Positions 1-7,176 of a stretch of 64,000 nt of DNA are shown piece by piece (positions within the stretch are counted from its first letter, which is position 1; each line of letters starts with the position of its first letter). The stretch is taken from the NCBI RefSeq assembly GCF_030816115.1, contig NZ_JAUSXQ010000001.1, forward strand, positions 3,949,001 through 4,013,000. The letters run 5' to 3'. The DNA comes from Chryseobacterium sp. W4I1. Lineage in GTDB: Bacteria > Bacteroidota > Bacteroidia > Flavobacteriales > Weeksellaceae. The position numbers were made by a program, and so were the translations under genes. The notes beneath the pieces were generated by a model. That model was given only the letters and a program-made list of their open reading frames with translations, was not told the DNA's origin and searched no databases.

Positions 1-94
1 ACAGAAACTGATTGAAAAACTAGGCCTGAAGTTTAAGAACTATGTTACCCTTCCTAACGAAGATGAGGAGTTGATGTATTATGAAACAGAATAA
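1..94 (+). CDS. GNAT family N-acetyltransferase, C-terminal end only
   Basis: The last 30 codons of a gene that begins before the window can be read in frame from base 2 to the TAA at 92-94. The peptide contains LIEKLGLKF followed by a short acidic strand ending in YYETE. This is how many RimJ/RimL-type GNAT acetyltransferases end, where 'lieklGFkfe' forms the last helix and strand after the acetyl-CoA site. The substrate cannot be told from this fragment. The assignment rests on one short motif, so it is a family-level guess. Confidence 0.55.
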   Translation, partial: QKLIEKLGLKFKNYVTLPNEDEELMYYETE

Positions 95-219
95 CTGTTT
101 TAACTTCTAATTTCTACTTTTAGTTAAAATCTAATTCAATTAACCTTAATAATCTTATAATTAAGACTTTCAATAGTAAAAATACAATTATTAAGGTTAA
201 AAATATATTGATCTTACTC

Positions 220-666
220 TTACTCTAATATCTGCTCTGCAGCAGTCTTTGAAGTAACTTTTTCTATCACTCTTGAACAAATTCCGTTCTCATCAAAAAT
301 AAACGTTGTTCTTACAATTCCCATATAGGTTTTTCCGAAAGTCTTTTTCTCCTGCCAAACACCGAATTTTTCAATGATATTGTGGCTTTCATCAGCAATA
401 AGATCGTAAGGGAATTCAAATTTGCTGTGGAAATTTTTCTGCTTTTTTATAGTGTCTCCACTTACTCCCAGCAGCTGAAATCCAGCTTTCTTAAGCTTTG
501 AATAATTATCGCTCAGGTTGCATGCCTCCACGGTACAGGTAGGTGTATTGGCCTGCGGGTAAAAGAAAATAACCAATTTCTTCCCGATCAATTTTGATGA
601 GGTAATGATTTCCCCGTCCTGATTTGTTCCTTCAAATTCAGGTAATTTATCTCCAACTTTCAGCAT
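220..666 (-). CDS. bcp: Thioredoxin-dependent peroxiredoxin, Bcp/PrxQ type
   Basis: This 148-residue cytosolic protein is a full-length atypical 2-Cys peroxiredoxin that would reduce hydrogen and organic peroxides using thioredoxin. Visible features are the N-terminal strand with VGDKLPEF, the FFYPQANTPTCTVEAC active-site segment with peroxidatic Cys44 and resolving Cys49, and the later RTTFIFDENG strand typical of the fold. The usual TPGCT is TPTCT here, a mild change. It is transcribed divergently from nth, with a good -7 box just upstream on its own strand. The pairing of a peroxidase with a DNA repair glycosylase is only suggestive. Confidence 0.93.
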   Translation of the reverse strand: MLKVGDKLPEFEGTNQDGEIITSSKLIGKKLVIFFYPQANTPTCTVEACNLSDNYSKLKKAGFQLLGVSGDTIKKQKNFHSKFEFPYDLIADESHNIIEKFGVWQEKKTFGKTYMGIVRTTFIFDENGICSRVIEKVTSKTAAEQILE

Positions 667-683
667 AATGAATTAATTTTGTT

Positions 684-691
684 CAAATTTA
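684..691 (-). promoter_or_regulatory. -7 promoter box for the peroxiredoxin gene
   Basis: On the reverse strand the bases read TAAATTTG, a perfect match to the Bacteroidetes -7 consensus TAnnTTTG, 18 bases before the ATG of the peroxiredoxin. It lies upstream of the chosen nth start at 700, which fits the shorter nth start. Confidence 0.5.
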
Positions 692-699
692 ATGGTTAC

Positions 700-1320
700 A
701 TGACAAAAAAGCAAAGGGCGGAGCTCGTTCAGACTGAATTAGAGAAACTATATCCTACAACACCTATTCCGTTAGATCATACAGATCCTTATACCCTGAT
801 GGTTGCTGTAGCACTTTCTGCACAGACAACGGATAAAAAAGTAAACCAGGTAACTCCCGACCTTTTTGCAGTGGCAGGAACACCACAGAGAATGGCCAGA
901 CTGGAGGAATATGAAATAAAGGAACTGATCAAAGAGATTGGATTATCCAATACGAAAGCCAAAAACCTTAAAAGGATGGCCGAACTTTTACTGGAAAGGC
1001 ACAACGGGATCGTTCCCCAAACATATGAAGAACTGGAAGCGCTTCCCGGAGTAGGGCATAAAACAGCTTCAGTGGTCATGAGCCAGGCTTTCGGGTTTCC
1101 TGCCTTTCCGGTAGATACTCATATTCACAGGCTGATGACGCAATGGAAGCTTACTTCAGGAAAAAACGTTGTAGAAACGGAAAAAGATGCTAAAGCCATA
1201 TTTCCGAAAGAAGTATGGAATAAACTTCACCTTCAGATTATTTATTACGGAAGAGAATATTCTCCGGCCAGAGGAAAAGGTGAGAAAGATATTATCACAA
1301 AAATGATGTTTGAAAAGTAA
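700..1320 (+). CDS. nth: Endonuclease III-like DNA glycosylase/AP lyase lacking the Fe-S cluster motif
   Basis: This 206-residue protein would remove oxidised pyrimidines and cut at abasic sites in base-excision repair. The helix-hairpin-helix LPGVGHKTASVV carries the catalytic Lys121, and VDTHIHRL carries the catalytic Asp139. The family normally ends with a C-x6-C-x2-C-x5-C 4Fe-4S loop. Here the chain ends YYGREYSPARGKGEK and has no cysteines there. The stop is followed by a terminator and no other frame supplies the cysteines, so this looks native. Cluster loss also occurs in other flavobacterial Nth proteins as far as I recall. The ATG at 700 is preferred over one at 679 because it matches the family N-terminus and leaves the divergent promoter free. 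Confidence 0.92.
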   Translation: MTKKQRAELVQTELEKLYPTTPIPLDHTDPYTLMVAVALSAQTTDKKVNQVTPDLFAVAGTPQRMARLEEYEIKELIKEIGLSNTKAKNLKRMAELLLERHNGIVPQTYEELEALPGVGHKTASVVMSQAFGFPAFPVDTHIHRLMTQWKLTSGKNVVETEKDAKAIFPKEVWNKLHLQIIYYGREYSPARGKGEKDIITKMMFEK

Positions 1321-1340
1321 ACATTTTATTACGTAAACTG

Positions 1341-1370
1341 ATTCCACTTCCATAAAAAGGTGGAATTTTT
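1341..1370 (+). terminator. Rho-independent terminator after nth
   Basis: A stem pairs ATTCCACTT with AGGTGGAAT (one G-U pair) around an eight-base loop and is followed by TTTTT. It lies 20 bases after the nth stop codon. Confidence 0.7.
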
Positions 1371-1389
1371 ACGGCAAACAACGGTTTAG

Positions 1390-1872
1390 TTAATAAATAT
1401 CCAGCAGCCTTCTGTGATAATTGATTTGTCCAAGATGATAATCCAGGTGTGTAATCAGGTGAATTAAAAAATATCCTGTTGTCATTTTTTCTTCAAAAAT
1501 AATGAGAGGATATTCCTTTTCAAGATCTTCAGAAGTTAATTGGCTAAGGACATCATCTACCATAATTATGGTTGCCGATATCTTTTCAATAAGTTCTGCT
1601 CGTGGAATATCTTTTAGTGAAAATTCAAGTTCTCGATGTCTGATATAGCCGGTTTTTCCTAGTTCTGCACCAAAATAAGTATTAAGGTTTCCAACCAAAT
1701 GAAGGCAGAGATTTCCTGCGGAATTGGAAATATTTTTATCGGTTTTCCAGATTACGTCTTCATTCTGGTAAGACTCTATCTCTGTTTTTAACTTATTTAA
1801 ATCCCTGTTGTAAAGAGATCTCAGGCTTTCTATAATCATATTTTTATATTTTGTGTATTGGTGGGTTTTCAC
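1390..1872 (-). CDS. DinB-like / DUF1572 putative metal-dependent protein
   Basis: This 160-residue protein looks like a member of the DinB/YfiT four-helix-bundle superfamily, close to DUF1572. The family binds a metal ion with three histidines, and members include thiol-dependent transferases and many proteins of unknown role. Candidate ligands are His58 (LCLHLVGNL) and His142 and His146 in the C-terminal THLDYHLGQINYH segment, with the expected HxxxH spacing. A start at Met12 (MIIESLRSL) is also possible. It stands alone between terminators. The substrate is unknown. Confidence 0.75.
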   Translation of the reverse strand: MKTHQYTKYKNMIIESLRSLYNRDLNKLKTEIESYQNEDVIWKTDKNISNSAGNLCLHLVGNLNTYFGAELGKTGYIRHRELEFSLKDIPRAELIEKISATIIMVDDVLSQLTSEDLEKEYPLIIFEEKMTTGYFLIHLITHLDYHLGQINYHRRLLDIY

Positions 1873-1908
1873 ATAAATTACGGTAATGAATCATATTACA
1901 AAACAAAA

Positions 1909-1937
1909 GACGAAGCAATTTACTAAACTGCTTCGTC
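1909..1937 (-). terminator. Terminator of the DUF885 lipoprotein gene
   Basis: GACGAAGCA and TGCTTCGTC form a perfect 9-bp stem around an 11-base loop. On the reverse strand it is followed by TTTTGTTTTG, so it ends transcription from the gene that stops at 1970. Confidence 0.75.
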
Positions 1938-1969
1938 AAAATGATCGATTTTATATTTTTTAGAGAAAA

Positions 1970-3772
1970 TTACTTCTGCTTCGTGGCCCAAAGCTCCATT
2001 TTTCTGTTCAGAACATCAAGAGGAAGGCATCCCTGGCTTAAAACTTCATCATGGAAGCTGGCTAAATTAAATTTACTTCCAAGCTCTTTCTGGTATTTCT
2101 CTCTAAGCTCACGGATACGTAGAGAACCAATTTTATAGCCCAAAGCCTGTCCCGGCATTGCCATATATCTTTCCACTTCTGCAGTGGCGCCGGCTTCATC
2201 ATAAGAGATATTGCCCAGGAAATATTTAATGGCTTCTTCTCTGCTCATCGTTCCCGTATGGATTCCTGTATCTACTACCAGCCTTACTGCTCTCAGCATC
2301 TGATCACTCAGGTAACCCATTTTCTGGTAAGGATCTGTATATAACCCGAATTCCGGGCCTAAAGTTTCGCAATAATGGGCCCAGCCTTCACCATAAGCAC
2401 CAAACCATCCGAATCTCATGAATTTAGGAAGCTTAGTATTTTCCTGCTGAAGCGAAACCTGATAATGGTGCCCCGGAATGGCTTCATGGAGGAAAAGAGA
2501 TTCCATTCCCGAAGTTACATTGAATTTGGAAGGATCAGGAAGAGGAATGTAAAATATCCCCGGTCTTTTTCCGTCAGGTGTTCCCTGAATATATTCTGCG
2601 CTGGCACTTGCTTCTCTGAATTTTTCCGTCTGCCTGATCTCAAACTTTGTCTTTGGTGTTACATTGAACATGGTCTTCAGTTTAGGAGTGATTTTCGCTA
2701 AAATGCCATTAAATCCGTTCAGAACCTCTTTAGAAGTTTTATATGGCATTGCCTTAGGATCTGTTTTTACGAAGTTAATAAACTCTTCCAGTGTTCCTGA
2801 AAAACCAACCTGCTGCTTTACCTTTTCCATTTCTGCACGAAGCATAGCTACCTGCTGAAGGCCTATTTTATTGATCTCTTCAGGTGTTTTCTTTGTGGTT
2901 GTCCAGCTCTTTGCGTAATATCTGTAAATCTCATTTCCGTTTGGAAGGCTGTTGTATCCGTCGGTGTCTCTTGCTTTCGGCAGGTATTCCTTCTCAAGGA
3001 AAGCACCCATTTTGGTATAAGCAGGAATAATCTTTTTGGTAATGGCTTCTGCATAAAGAGCAGAAAATTTATCCTTTTGGGCTTTTGTAAAATCTTTCGG
3101 GAACTTTCTAATCGGTCCGTAGAAAATATTTTTATCCATGTCGGTTGTGGTGATCTCTTCTGATCTCATCTGTGGGATCATTTTGATAACCAGTTTTTTA
3201 GGAAGGACAAATTTATTATTGATCCCTTCACGGAAATTTTCAGCAGCGGCGTCCATCCAGGCTGGAAATTTTTCCATTCTTTTCAGCCAGTCGCTGTAGT
3301 CCTTTTCAGTTTTGAAAGGCTGGCTTCCTTCTGCGCTTCCATATAGGGGGAAGCTTAGGGGAAGTCCTCCAAACTGTGTGAAAGGAATATATTCCGGGTG
3401 ATAGGCATACGCTTCAATTTTATCCTTTAAAGTATAATCCAGCACATCATATACGACTTTGTCTTCATCTGAAAGAGCTTTATAATCAACGCTTTCCAGT
3501 TCTTTCTGGACAGAATTATAAAAAGCAACCTCTCCGGAAATAAAATCCCGGTCGATATTGATGGGAAGCTGATCATTGTATCTCGTATCTCCCTGGGAAG
3601 TAGCGTCTAACGGATATAATTTAAGATACTGCTCGTAATAGTTAGATGCAATAGAATCCATATTCGTAGGAGTTACCTTGGTCAGCGGAGAATCAGATTT
3701 CCTGCATGAGGCAAGGCTGATTACCAGTCCCAATCCTAAAATAACTTTTGATAAAATGTTTTTCATTATCAT
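1970..3772 (-). CDS. DUF885 family lipoprotein, putative zinc metallopeptidase
   Basis: This is a 600-residue exported protein. The N-terminus has a hydrophobic segment and a lipobox ending in Cys23 (SLASC), so it is probably a periplasm-facing or surface lipoprotein. The DUF885 signature HEAIPGHH lies at residues 429-436 (Glu430 likely catalytic), followed downstream by an EGWAHYCE segment that usually supplies further metal ligands. DUF885 proteins are predicted gluzincin-like peptidases with few characterised members, so peptide substrates are inferred. A -7 box is present upstream and a strong terminator lies downstream, so it is probably monocistronic. The start could be Met1 or Met3. 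Confidence 0.85.
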   Translation of the reverse strand: MIMKNILSKVILGLGLVISLASCRKSDSPLTKVTPTNMDSIASNYYEQYLKLYPLDATSQGDTRYNDQLPINIDRDFISGEVAFYNSVQKELESVDYKALSDEDKVVYDVLDYTLKDKIEAYAYHPEYIPFTQFGGLPLSFPLYGSAEGSQPFKTEKDYSDWLKRMEKFPAWMDAAAENFREGINNKFVLPKKLVIKMIPQMRSEEITTTDMDKNIFYGPIRKFPKDFTKAQKDKFSALYAEAITKKIIPAYTKMGAFLEKEYLPKARDTDGYNSLPNGNEIYRYYAKSWTTTKKTPEEINKIGLQQVAMLRAEMEKVKQQVGFSGTLEEFINFVKTDPKAMPYKTSKEVLNGFNGILAKITPKLKTMFNVTPKTKFEIRQTEKFREASASAEYIQGTPDGKRPGIFYIPLPDPSKFNVTSGMESLFLHEAIPGHHYQVSLQQENTKLPKFMRFGWFGAYGEGWAHYCETLGPEFGLYTDPYQKMGYLSDQMLRAVRLVVDTGIHTGTMSREEAIKYFLGNISYDEAGATAEVERYMAMPGQALGYKIGSLRIRELREKYQKELGSKFNLASFHDEVLSQGCLPLDVLNRKMELWATKQK

Positions 3773-3787
3773 GAATCTTTATGAAAG

Positions 3788-3795
3788 CAAAAGTA
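3788..3795 (-). promoter_or_regulatory. -7 promoter box for the DUF885 lipoprotein
   Basis: The reverse strand reads TACTTTTG, matching TAnnTTTG, 15 bases before the start codon. No clear -33 partner was identified. Confidence 0.4.
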
Positions 3796-3880
3796 AGTAT
3801 TATTGGCATATACAGAATAATCAATCATAATGATTTAAAAAAATAATTTTCAAAACATTTTCAACTTTGAATCAATTTTT

Positions 3881-3888
3881 TATCTTTG
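3881..3888 (+). promoter_or_regulatory. -7 promoter box upstream of the acidic hypothetical gene
   Basis: TATCTTTG matches TAnnTTTG 48 bases before the ATG at 3937. The nearest upstream TTTG is only 11 bases away, closer than the usual 17-23, so the -33 element is uncertain. Confidence 0.45.
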
Positions 3889-3936
3889 TCTAAAACATTT
3901 AACAATCATATTATTACAGCTCTTTTTTAAGAAATA

Positions 3937-4398
3937 ATGAAAGGGATTTTAAAAATTTACCATCCGGAGGAGACCTTAAAATACAATATTAGAAACACTT
4001 ATTGTAAAGCGGTCTACAGCAACCAACAGCATTTATTAGAGGTTGAAATTATAACGGATGACAGCCTGGATCATGTAGATGATGATTCATTACAGTACAA
4101 CTTTCCGCAACTTTCACTTGAAATTTTTGATTTCCCCATCGAATCGGCGGAGATAGAAGGAAAAGTGATCAGTATTAATGATTCTGAGGAAGATACTTAC
4201 ACCGAAGTGGATTTATTTGATGACGAAGATGCTTTTATCTATGATAATGAGCTTGCGTTTGACAAAAATGAAGAAGGTGAGCTTCAGGTTATCTGGAAAG
4301 GGACTATTGACGATTTCTATACGGGATCTGACACGCCGATCCCATTCCGTTTAAAATGCGAATTTAAGCAGGATGCTATTGTTGTAGACGAGGACTAA
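3937..4398 (+). CDS. Conserved acidic hypothetical protein
   Basis: I do not recognise a named family for this 153-residue protein. It has no signal peptide or membrane segment and is strongly acidic, with many Asp/Glu residues around positions 60-115 and at the C-terminus (VVDED). The pattern of alternating strands (LKIYHPEE, LLEVEI, LQVIWKGTIDDFY, FRLKCEF) suggests a small beta-rich cytosolic domain. It has its own promoter-like box and is followed by 170 bases and then the ExbB operon. A link to the ExbB operon is not shown. Function unknown. Confidence 0.7.
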   Translation: MKGILKIYHPEETLKYNIRNTYCKAVYSNQQHLLEVEIITDDSLDHVDDDSLQYNFPQLSLEIFDFPIESAEIEGKVISINDSEEDTYTEVDLFDDEDAFIYDNELAFDKNEEGELQVIWKGTIDDFYTGSDTPIPFRLKCEFKQDAIVVDED

Positions 4399-4531
4399 TC
4401 GTTTTCTCATCCTTTTTATATCAAATTTCTTTTCAAAATTTCTTTTGGAAAGAAATTTGCTGTCTCTCAATCATAACAAATTTTAAGTTGTTTTTAAGCA
4501 ATTTTTAAGAGAGCAATTCATAATATTCCAC

Positions 4532-4539
4532 TACATTTG
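4532..4539 (+). promoter_or_regulatory. -7 promoter box of the ExbB-ExbD-TonB operon
   Basis: TACATTTG matches TAnnTTTG 29 bases before the exbB start. No well-spaced TTG was found upstream, so only the -7 element is claimed. Confidence 0.5.
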
Positions 4540-4568
4540 TCGTTAAAATTTTATAAAAATTCACATTA

Positions 4569-5273
4569 ATGCTGTTAACGGAACTTACTCAGATTTTATT
4601 TGCACAGATTACTGCTCCTGCAGTTGCAACAGACGATTTAGAATTTTCATTTTGGAAGATCATGTTCCATGGAGGGGCTTTCGCTAAAATAGTGATGTTC
4701 GTCGTTTTGGCTTTAGGAGTTTTTTCAGTATATCTGTTCTTTGAACGCTTTTTCTTTATTAAAAGACTGACTTCTAAGACGGATGCCAATTTCATGGACA
4801 ATATTGAAGATTTTATCAAAGAAGGAAAGATAGAGGCAGCAGCAGATTATGCTAAAAAGCAGAATTCTCCGGAAGGAAGAATTTTAGAAAAGGGAATTTC
4901 AAGGCTGGGACGTCCCGTTTCTGATATCGTAAGTGCCATGGAATCCCAGGCCCAGGTAGAAGTTGCCAATATGGAGAAGAATCTTAACCTTTTAGCAGTG
5001 GTACCTAGTATTGCCCCGATGTTAGGACTTTTGGGAACAGTTATCGGGATGATCATTGCGTTCTTCAATCTTTCGCATGCTACCGGTTCTTTCTCGCCGA
5101 AAACACTTTCTGAAGGTATTTATACTGCATTAGGGCAGACGGCAGTAGGTCTTGCGGTAGCAATTCCGGCTAACTTTTTCTACAATATCCTTTTAACAAG
5201 AATAGATAAGTTTGTATTGAAAGCACAGAATATGTCCGGTGAATTTTTAGACCTTATCAACAAACCTTTATAA
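4569..5273 (+). CDS. exbB: MotA/TolQ/ExbB proton channel family protein
   Basis: This 234-residue inner-membrane protein would form the pentameric proton channel that energises TonB. Three membrane segments are visible: near residues 40-60 (IVMFVVLALGVFSVYLFF), 140-166 (AVVPSIAPMLGLLGTVIGM) and 183-208 (TALGQTAVGLAVAIPANFF). The last two have the Gly/Ala/Thr-rich pattern of the family. A short N-terminal stretch may be an extra hydrophobic leader. It is followed after four bases by exbD and then by a TonB-like gene, so the three form one energising complex for the TonB-dependent receptors, two of which occur in this window. A TolQ role is the alternative, but the TonB-like neighbour favours ExbB. 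Confidence 0.92.
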   Translation: MLLTELTQILFAQITAPAVATDDLEFSFWKIMFHGGAFAKIVMFVVLALGVFSVYLFFERFFFIKRLTSKTDANFMDNIEDFIKEGKIEAAADYAKKQNSPEGRILEKGISRLGRPVSDIVSAMESQAQVEVANMEKNLNLLAVVPSIAPMLGLLGTVIGMIIAFFNLSHATGSFSPKTLSEGIYTALGQTAVGLAVAIPANFFYNILLTRIDKFVLKAQNMSGEFLDLINKPL

Positions 5274-5277
5274 ATCT

Positions 5278-5676
5278 ATGAAAATTCAGAGAAGAAATAA
5301 AGCGAATCCCGAATTCAGTTTGGCTGCGATGACCGATGTTATCTTGCTGATGCTGATATTCTTTATGATCACTTCATCAGCTGCCAACCAGAGTGCGATT
5401 GATGTGAAGTTACCTAAAGCGGGAGCAGTTGAAGATAATATTCCCAATCCATTGACGGTAAGCATTAAGCCTGACGGGTCTTATTTTGTAGATGACACTC
5501 CCGTAACCAGAGATCAGCTGGAACCATTGATTGTTAGTAAATTAACAGGTCAGACCAATAAATCTTTCACCATCCGTGCAGATGAAAATACCATGCATAA
5601 AGATGTGGTTTTTGCCATGGAAATTGCGGAGAAAAATAAATTTAATATTGCCATTGCAACAGTTAAAGATAAATAA
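5278..5676 (+). CDS. exbD: Biopolymer transporter ExbD/TolR family
   Basis: This 132-residue protein has one N-terminal transmembrane helix and a periplasmic domain, the layout of ExbD. The helix begins with AAMTDVILLMLIFFMI, and Asp20 is the conserved proton-relay aspartate of the family. The following KLPKAGAVEDN and the C-terminal alpha/beta domain (VVFAMEIAEKNKFNIAIATVK) match the family. The stop overlaps the next start by one base (TAATG), indicating translational coupling with the TonB-like gene. Length is normal. Confidence 0.93.
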   Translation: MKIQRRNKANPEFSLAAMTDVILLMLIFFMITSSAANQSAIDVKLPKAGAVEDNIPNPLTVSIKPDGSYFVDDTPVTRDQLEPLIVSKLTGQTNKSFTIRADENTMHKDVVFAMEIAEKNKFNIAIATVKDK

Positions 5677-6596
5677 TGGATCCGGGAAATCCGGAAAAGA
5701 ATCATTTTAAGATGAAAAGCTATACAGTAGACAAAAACGAGCAAAACAGAGACAGGATAAAGAGTGCAGTACTTTCTATCCTTATTTGGTCTGCGATCCT
5801 GCTTTTTGTTTTTCTTTATAAATTAAAGCCAGAGCTTGATAAGCAGCCGGATGAAGTAATAACAACAATGCTTGTAAATTTCGGGGACAACAGAAATGGA
5901 AATGGTGTAGAAGAACCAGCCGATCAGCCCGGAAGTCTTGCTGCAGCTACAGAAGTAACACCCGAACCAGCTGAAACACCTGTTCCGGAAACTAAAACCG
6001 TAATAAAACCGGAACCTGCACCTGAGCCAAAGAAAACGGAGGCAAAAGAAAAGATAATCACGGGAAATAATTCAAAAGTGAGCGTTCCTAAGAAAGAAGA
6101 ATCTAAAAAAACAGATAAGAAGACAGCAACAAGTGCAAGTGCTTCAAAAAATACTAAGAAAGCCGGAGCAACAACTGCCAATTCTAAAACCGGAAATGGT
6201 GACGGAAAAGGAAATGCAGCCATCGGAAACCTGATCAGAGGAAGAGGAACAAAAGCCGGAAGCCAGGGGACGGGCACTGGTATTGGAAATGCAGGAGATC
6301 CTTTGGGAGGAGACGGAAACGGAGATAGTAAAGTAGGAATTGACAGAAAATTAATTGGATATATCCCTGGAACCATGGGAAGAGGCGGAGCACAGCCTAG
6401 TAACAGCTGCACGGCAAGTGGAACCATTACAATTGCCTACACGGTTGATAAAGCAGGTAATGTTGTTTCTGCAAGAAGAGCAGGAGGAACATCAGATCCC
6501 TGTATTTCTTCTACAGGTGTATCCTGGGTCAAGAAGTATGTAAAAGCCGAAAAGGCGGCCACATCCTCTACAGGAACGTATAAAATCACATTCTAA
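5676..6596 (+). CDS. tonB: TonB-like energy transducer with Pro/Lys- and Gly-rich linker
   Basis: This 306-residue protein carries one transmembrane helix near residues 31-47 (VLSILIWSAILLFVFLY). A long periplasmic linker follows, first Glu/Pro/Lys-rich (about 80-150), then Gly/Asn-rich (about 165-215). The C-terminal domain of about 80 residues (GTITIAYTVDKAGNVVSARR) resembles TonB-C. It would couple the ExbB-ExbD proton flow to outer-membrane receptors. Two cysteines (SNSCTASG and SDPCISS) may form a disulfide. Met13 (MKSYTVDK) is an alternative start, but the ATG overlapping the exbD stop is well placed. It ends at a strong shared terminator. The exact receptor partners are unknown. Confidence 0.88.
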   Translation: MDPGNPEKNHFKMKSYTVDKNEQNRDRIKSAVLSILIWSAILLFVFLYKLKPELDKQPDEVITTMLVNFGDNRNGNGVEEPADQPGSLAAATEVTPEPAETPVPETKTVIKPEPAPEPKKTEAKEKIITGNNSKVSVPKKEESKKTDKKTATSASASKNTKKAGATTANSKTGNGDGKGNAAIGNLIRGRGTKAGSQGTGTGIGNAGDPLGGDGNGDSKVGIDRKLIGYIPGTMGRGGAQPSNSCTASGTITIAYTVDKAGNVVSARRAGGTSDPCISSTGVSWVKKYVKAEKAATSSTGTYKITF

Positions 6597-6602
6597 AATA
6601 CA

Positions 6603-6628
6603 AAAGCACTTTATTCAAGTGCTTTTTT
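6603..6628. terminator. Bidirectional terminator between the tonB-like gene and a reverse hypothetical gene
   Basis: AAAGCACTT pairs with AAGTGCTTT around TATTC, and a T-run follows on the forward strand. On the reverse strand the stem is followed by TGTATTTT. It serves both convergent genes and includes the stop codon of the reverse gene. Confidence 0.8.
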
Positions 6629-7003
6629 TATTTCATTAATTCTGTTGATCACCGGAAGTGCAAAAATACCGCTCGTCTGGAGATAAAGTTCATAAAACGT
6701 TTTTGATTTATCCAAAAAGTCTTTATTATTTTGCTGTTTGCCTGTATAATAGAAAAGATTGCCCAGCATTTCGTAATAATCTTTATGGTCTCTTTCCTGT
6801 CTTTCATTAACAATGGCAATAATTTCCTCTTTTGATTTAGCAGAAATTTCCTTGAAATCTATTTTGAAAATATCCTTCATTAAAGAATCAAAATCTAGTT
6901 CCTTCTGCATCATACTTTCTTCCGGTTTATCTAAAATCAGTTTTTCTAAGGCTTGAGTTAACTGACGTATTAACCTTAATGTAAATTCTTTATCTGTGAT
7001 CAT
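6611..7003 (-). CDS. Hypothetical helical protein
   Basis: I cannot name this 130-residue protein with confidence. It is predicted to be all helical and cytosolic, with no signal peptide, and contains runs such as LIRQLTQALEKLI near the N-terminus and a TPR-like stretch YYEMLGNLFYYTGKQ to FYELYLQTSG in the second half. This resembles DUF6483-type proteins, which is a tentative link. It lies downstream of the nucleoside-transporter-like gene on the same strand, but a repeat-filled 173-base gap separates them. Its stop lies in the bidirectional terminator. Confidence 0.6.
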   Translation of the reverse strand: MITDKEFTLRLIRQLTQALEKLILDKPEESMMQKELDFDSLMKDIFKIDFKEISAKSKEEIIAIVNERQERDHKDYYEMLGNLFYYTGKQQNNKDFLDKSKTFYELYLQTSGIFALPVINRINEIKKALE

Positions 7004-7015
7004 ACTTGATTTTTT

Positions 7016-7054
7016 TGCTAGTTGCTAGTTGCTAGTTGCTAGTTGCTAGTTGCT
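7016..7054. repeat. 7-bp tandem repeat (GTTGCTA)n, about 5.5 copies
   Basis: The heptamer GTTGCTA repeats without interruption from TGCTA at 7016 to GTTGCT at 7054. About 90 bases further on, near 7137-7165, an imperfect inverted relative occurs (ACAACCAGTAACTGGCAACA). The gap may therefore form a loose inverted structure. A seven-base period could change by slippage. Confidence 0.9.
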
Positions 7055-7176
7055 GTTTGTATAATTATGTTCGCCAATTTAATTGGACATATTTTATAAA
7101 ATTATTCATTTTTCCTTTTAGATCCGGAAGTAAACCTACAACCAGTAACTGGCAACAAACAACCATTGGTTGAAAG

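Noticed and set aside
1240..1340. Possible frameshift at the end of nth that removed the Fe-S cysteines
   Set aside because: Other frames over the end show no cysteine-rich continuation, and a terminator follows directly after the stop.
4436..4458. Perfect hairpin AAATTTCTTT/AAAGAAATTT between the acidic hypothetical gene and exbB
   Set aside because: It lacks a T-run on either strand and has a three-base loop, so it is not claimed as a terminator.
5924..6427. Long open frame on the reverse strand opposite the Gly/Pro-rich part of the tonB-like gene
   Set aside because: It is rich in Pro, Phe and Leu as expected from reading a Lys/Gly/Glu-rich gene backwards and has no leader or homology; the forward gene explains it.
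7016..7054. Heptamer array as a CRISPR or origin-type iteron set
   Set aside because: There are no spacers, the unit is only seven bases and no replication or cas genes are near.
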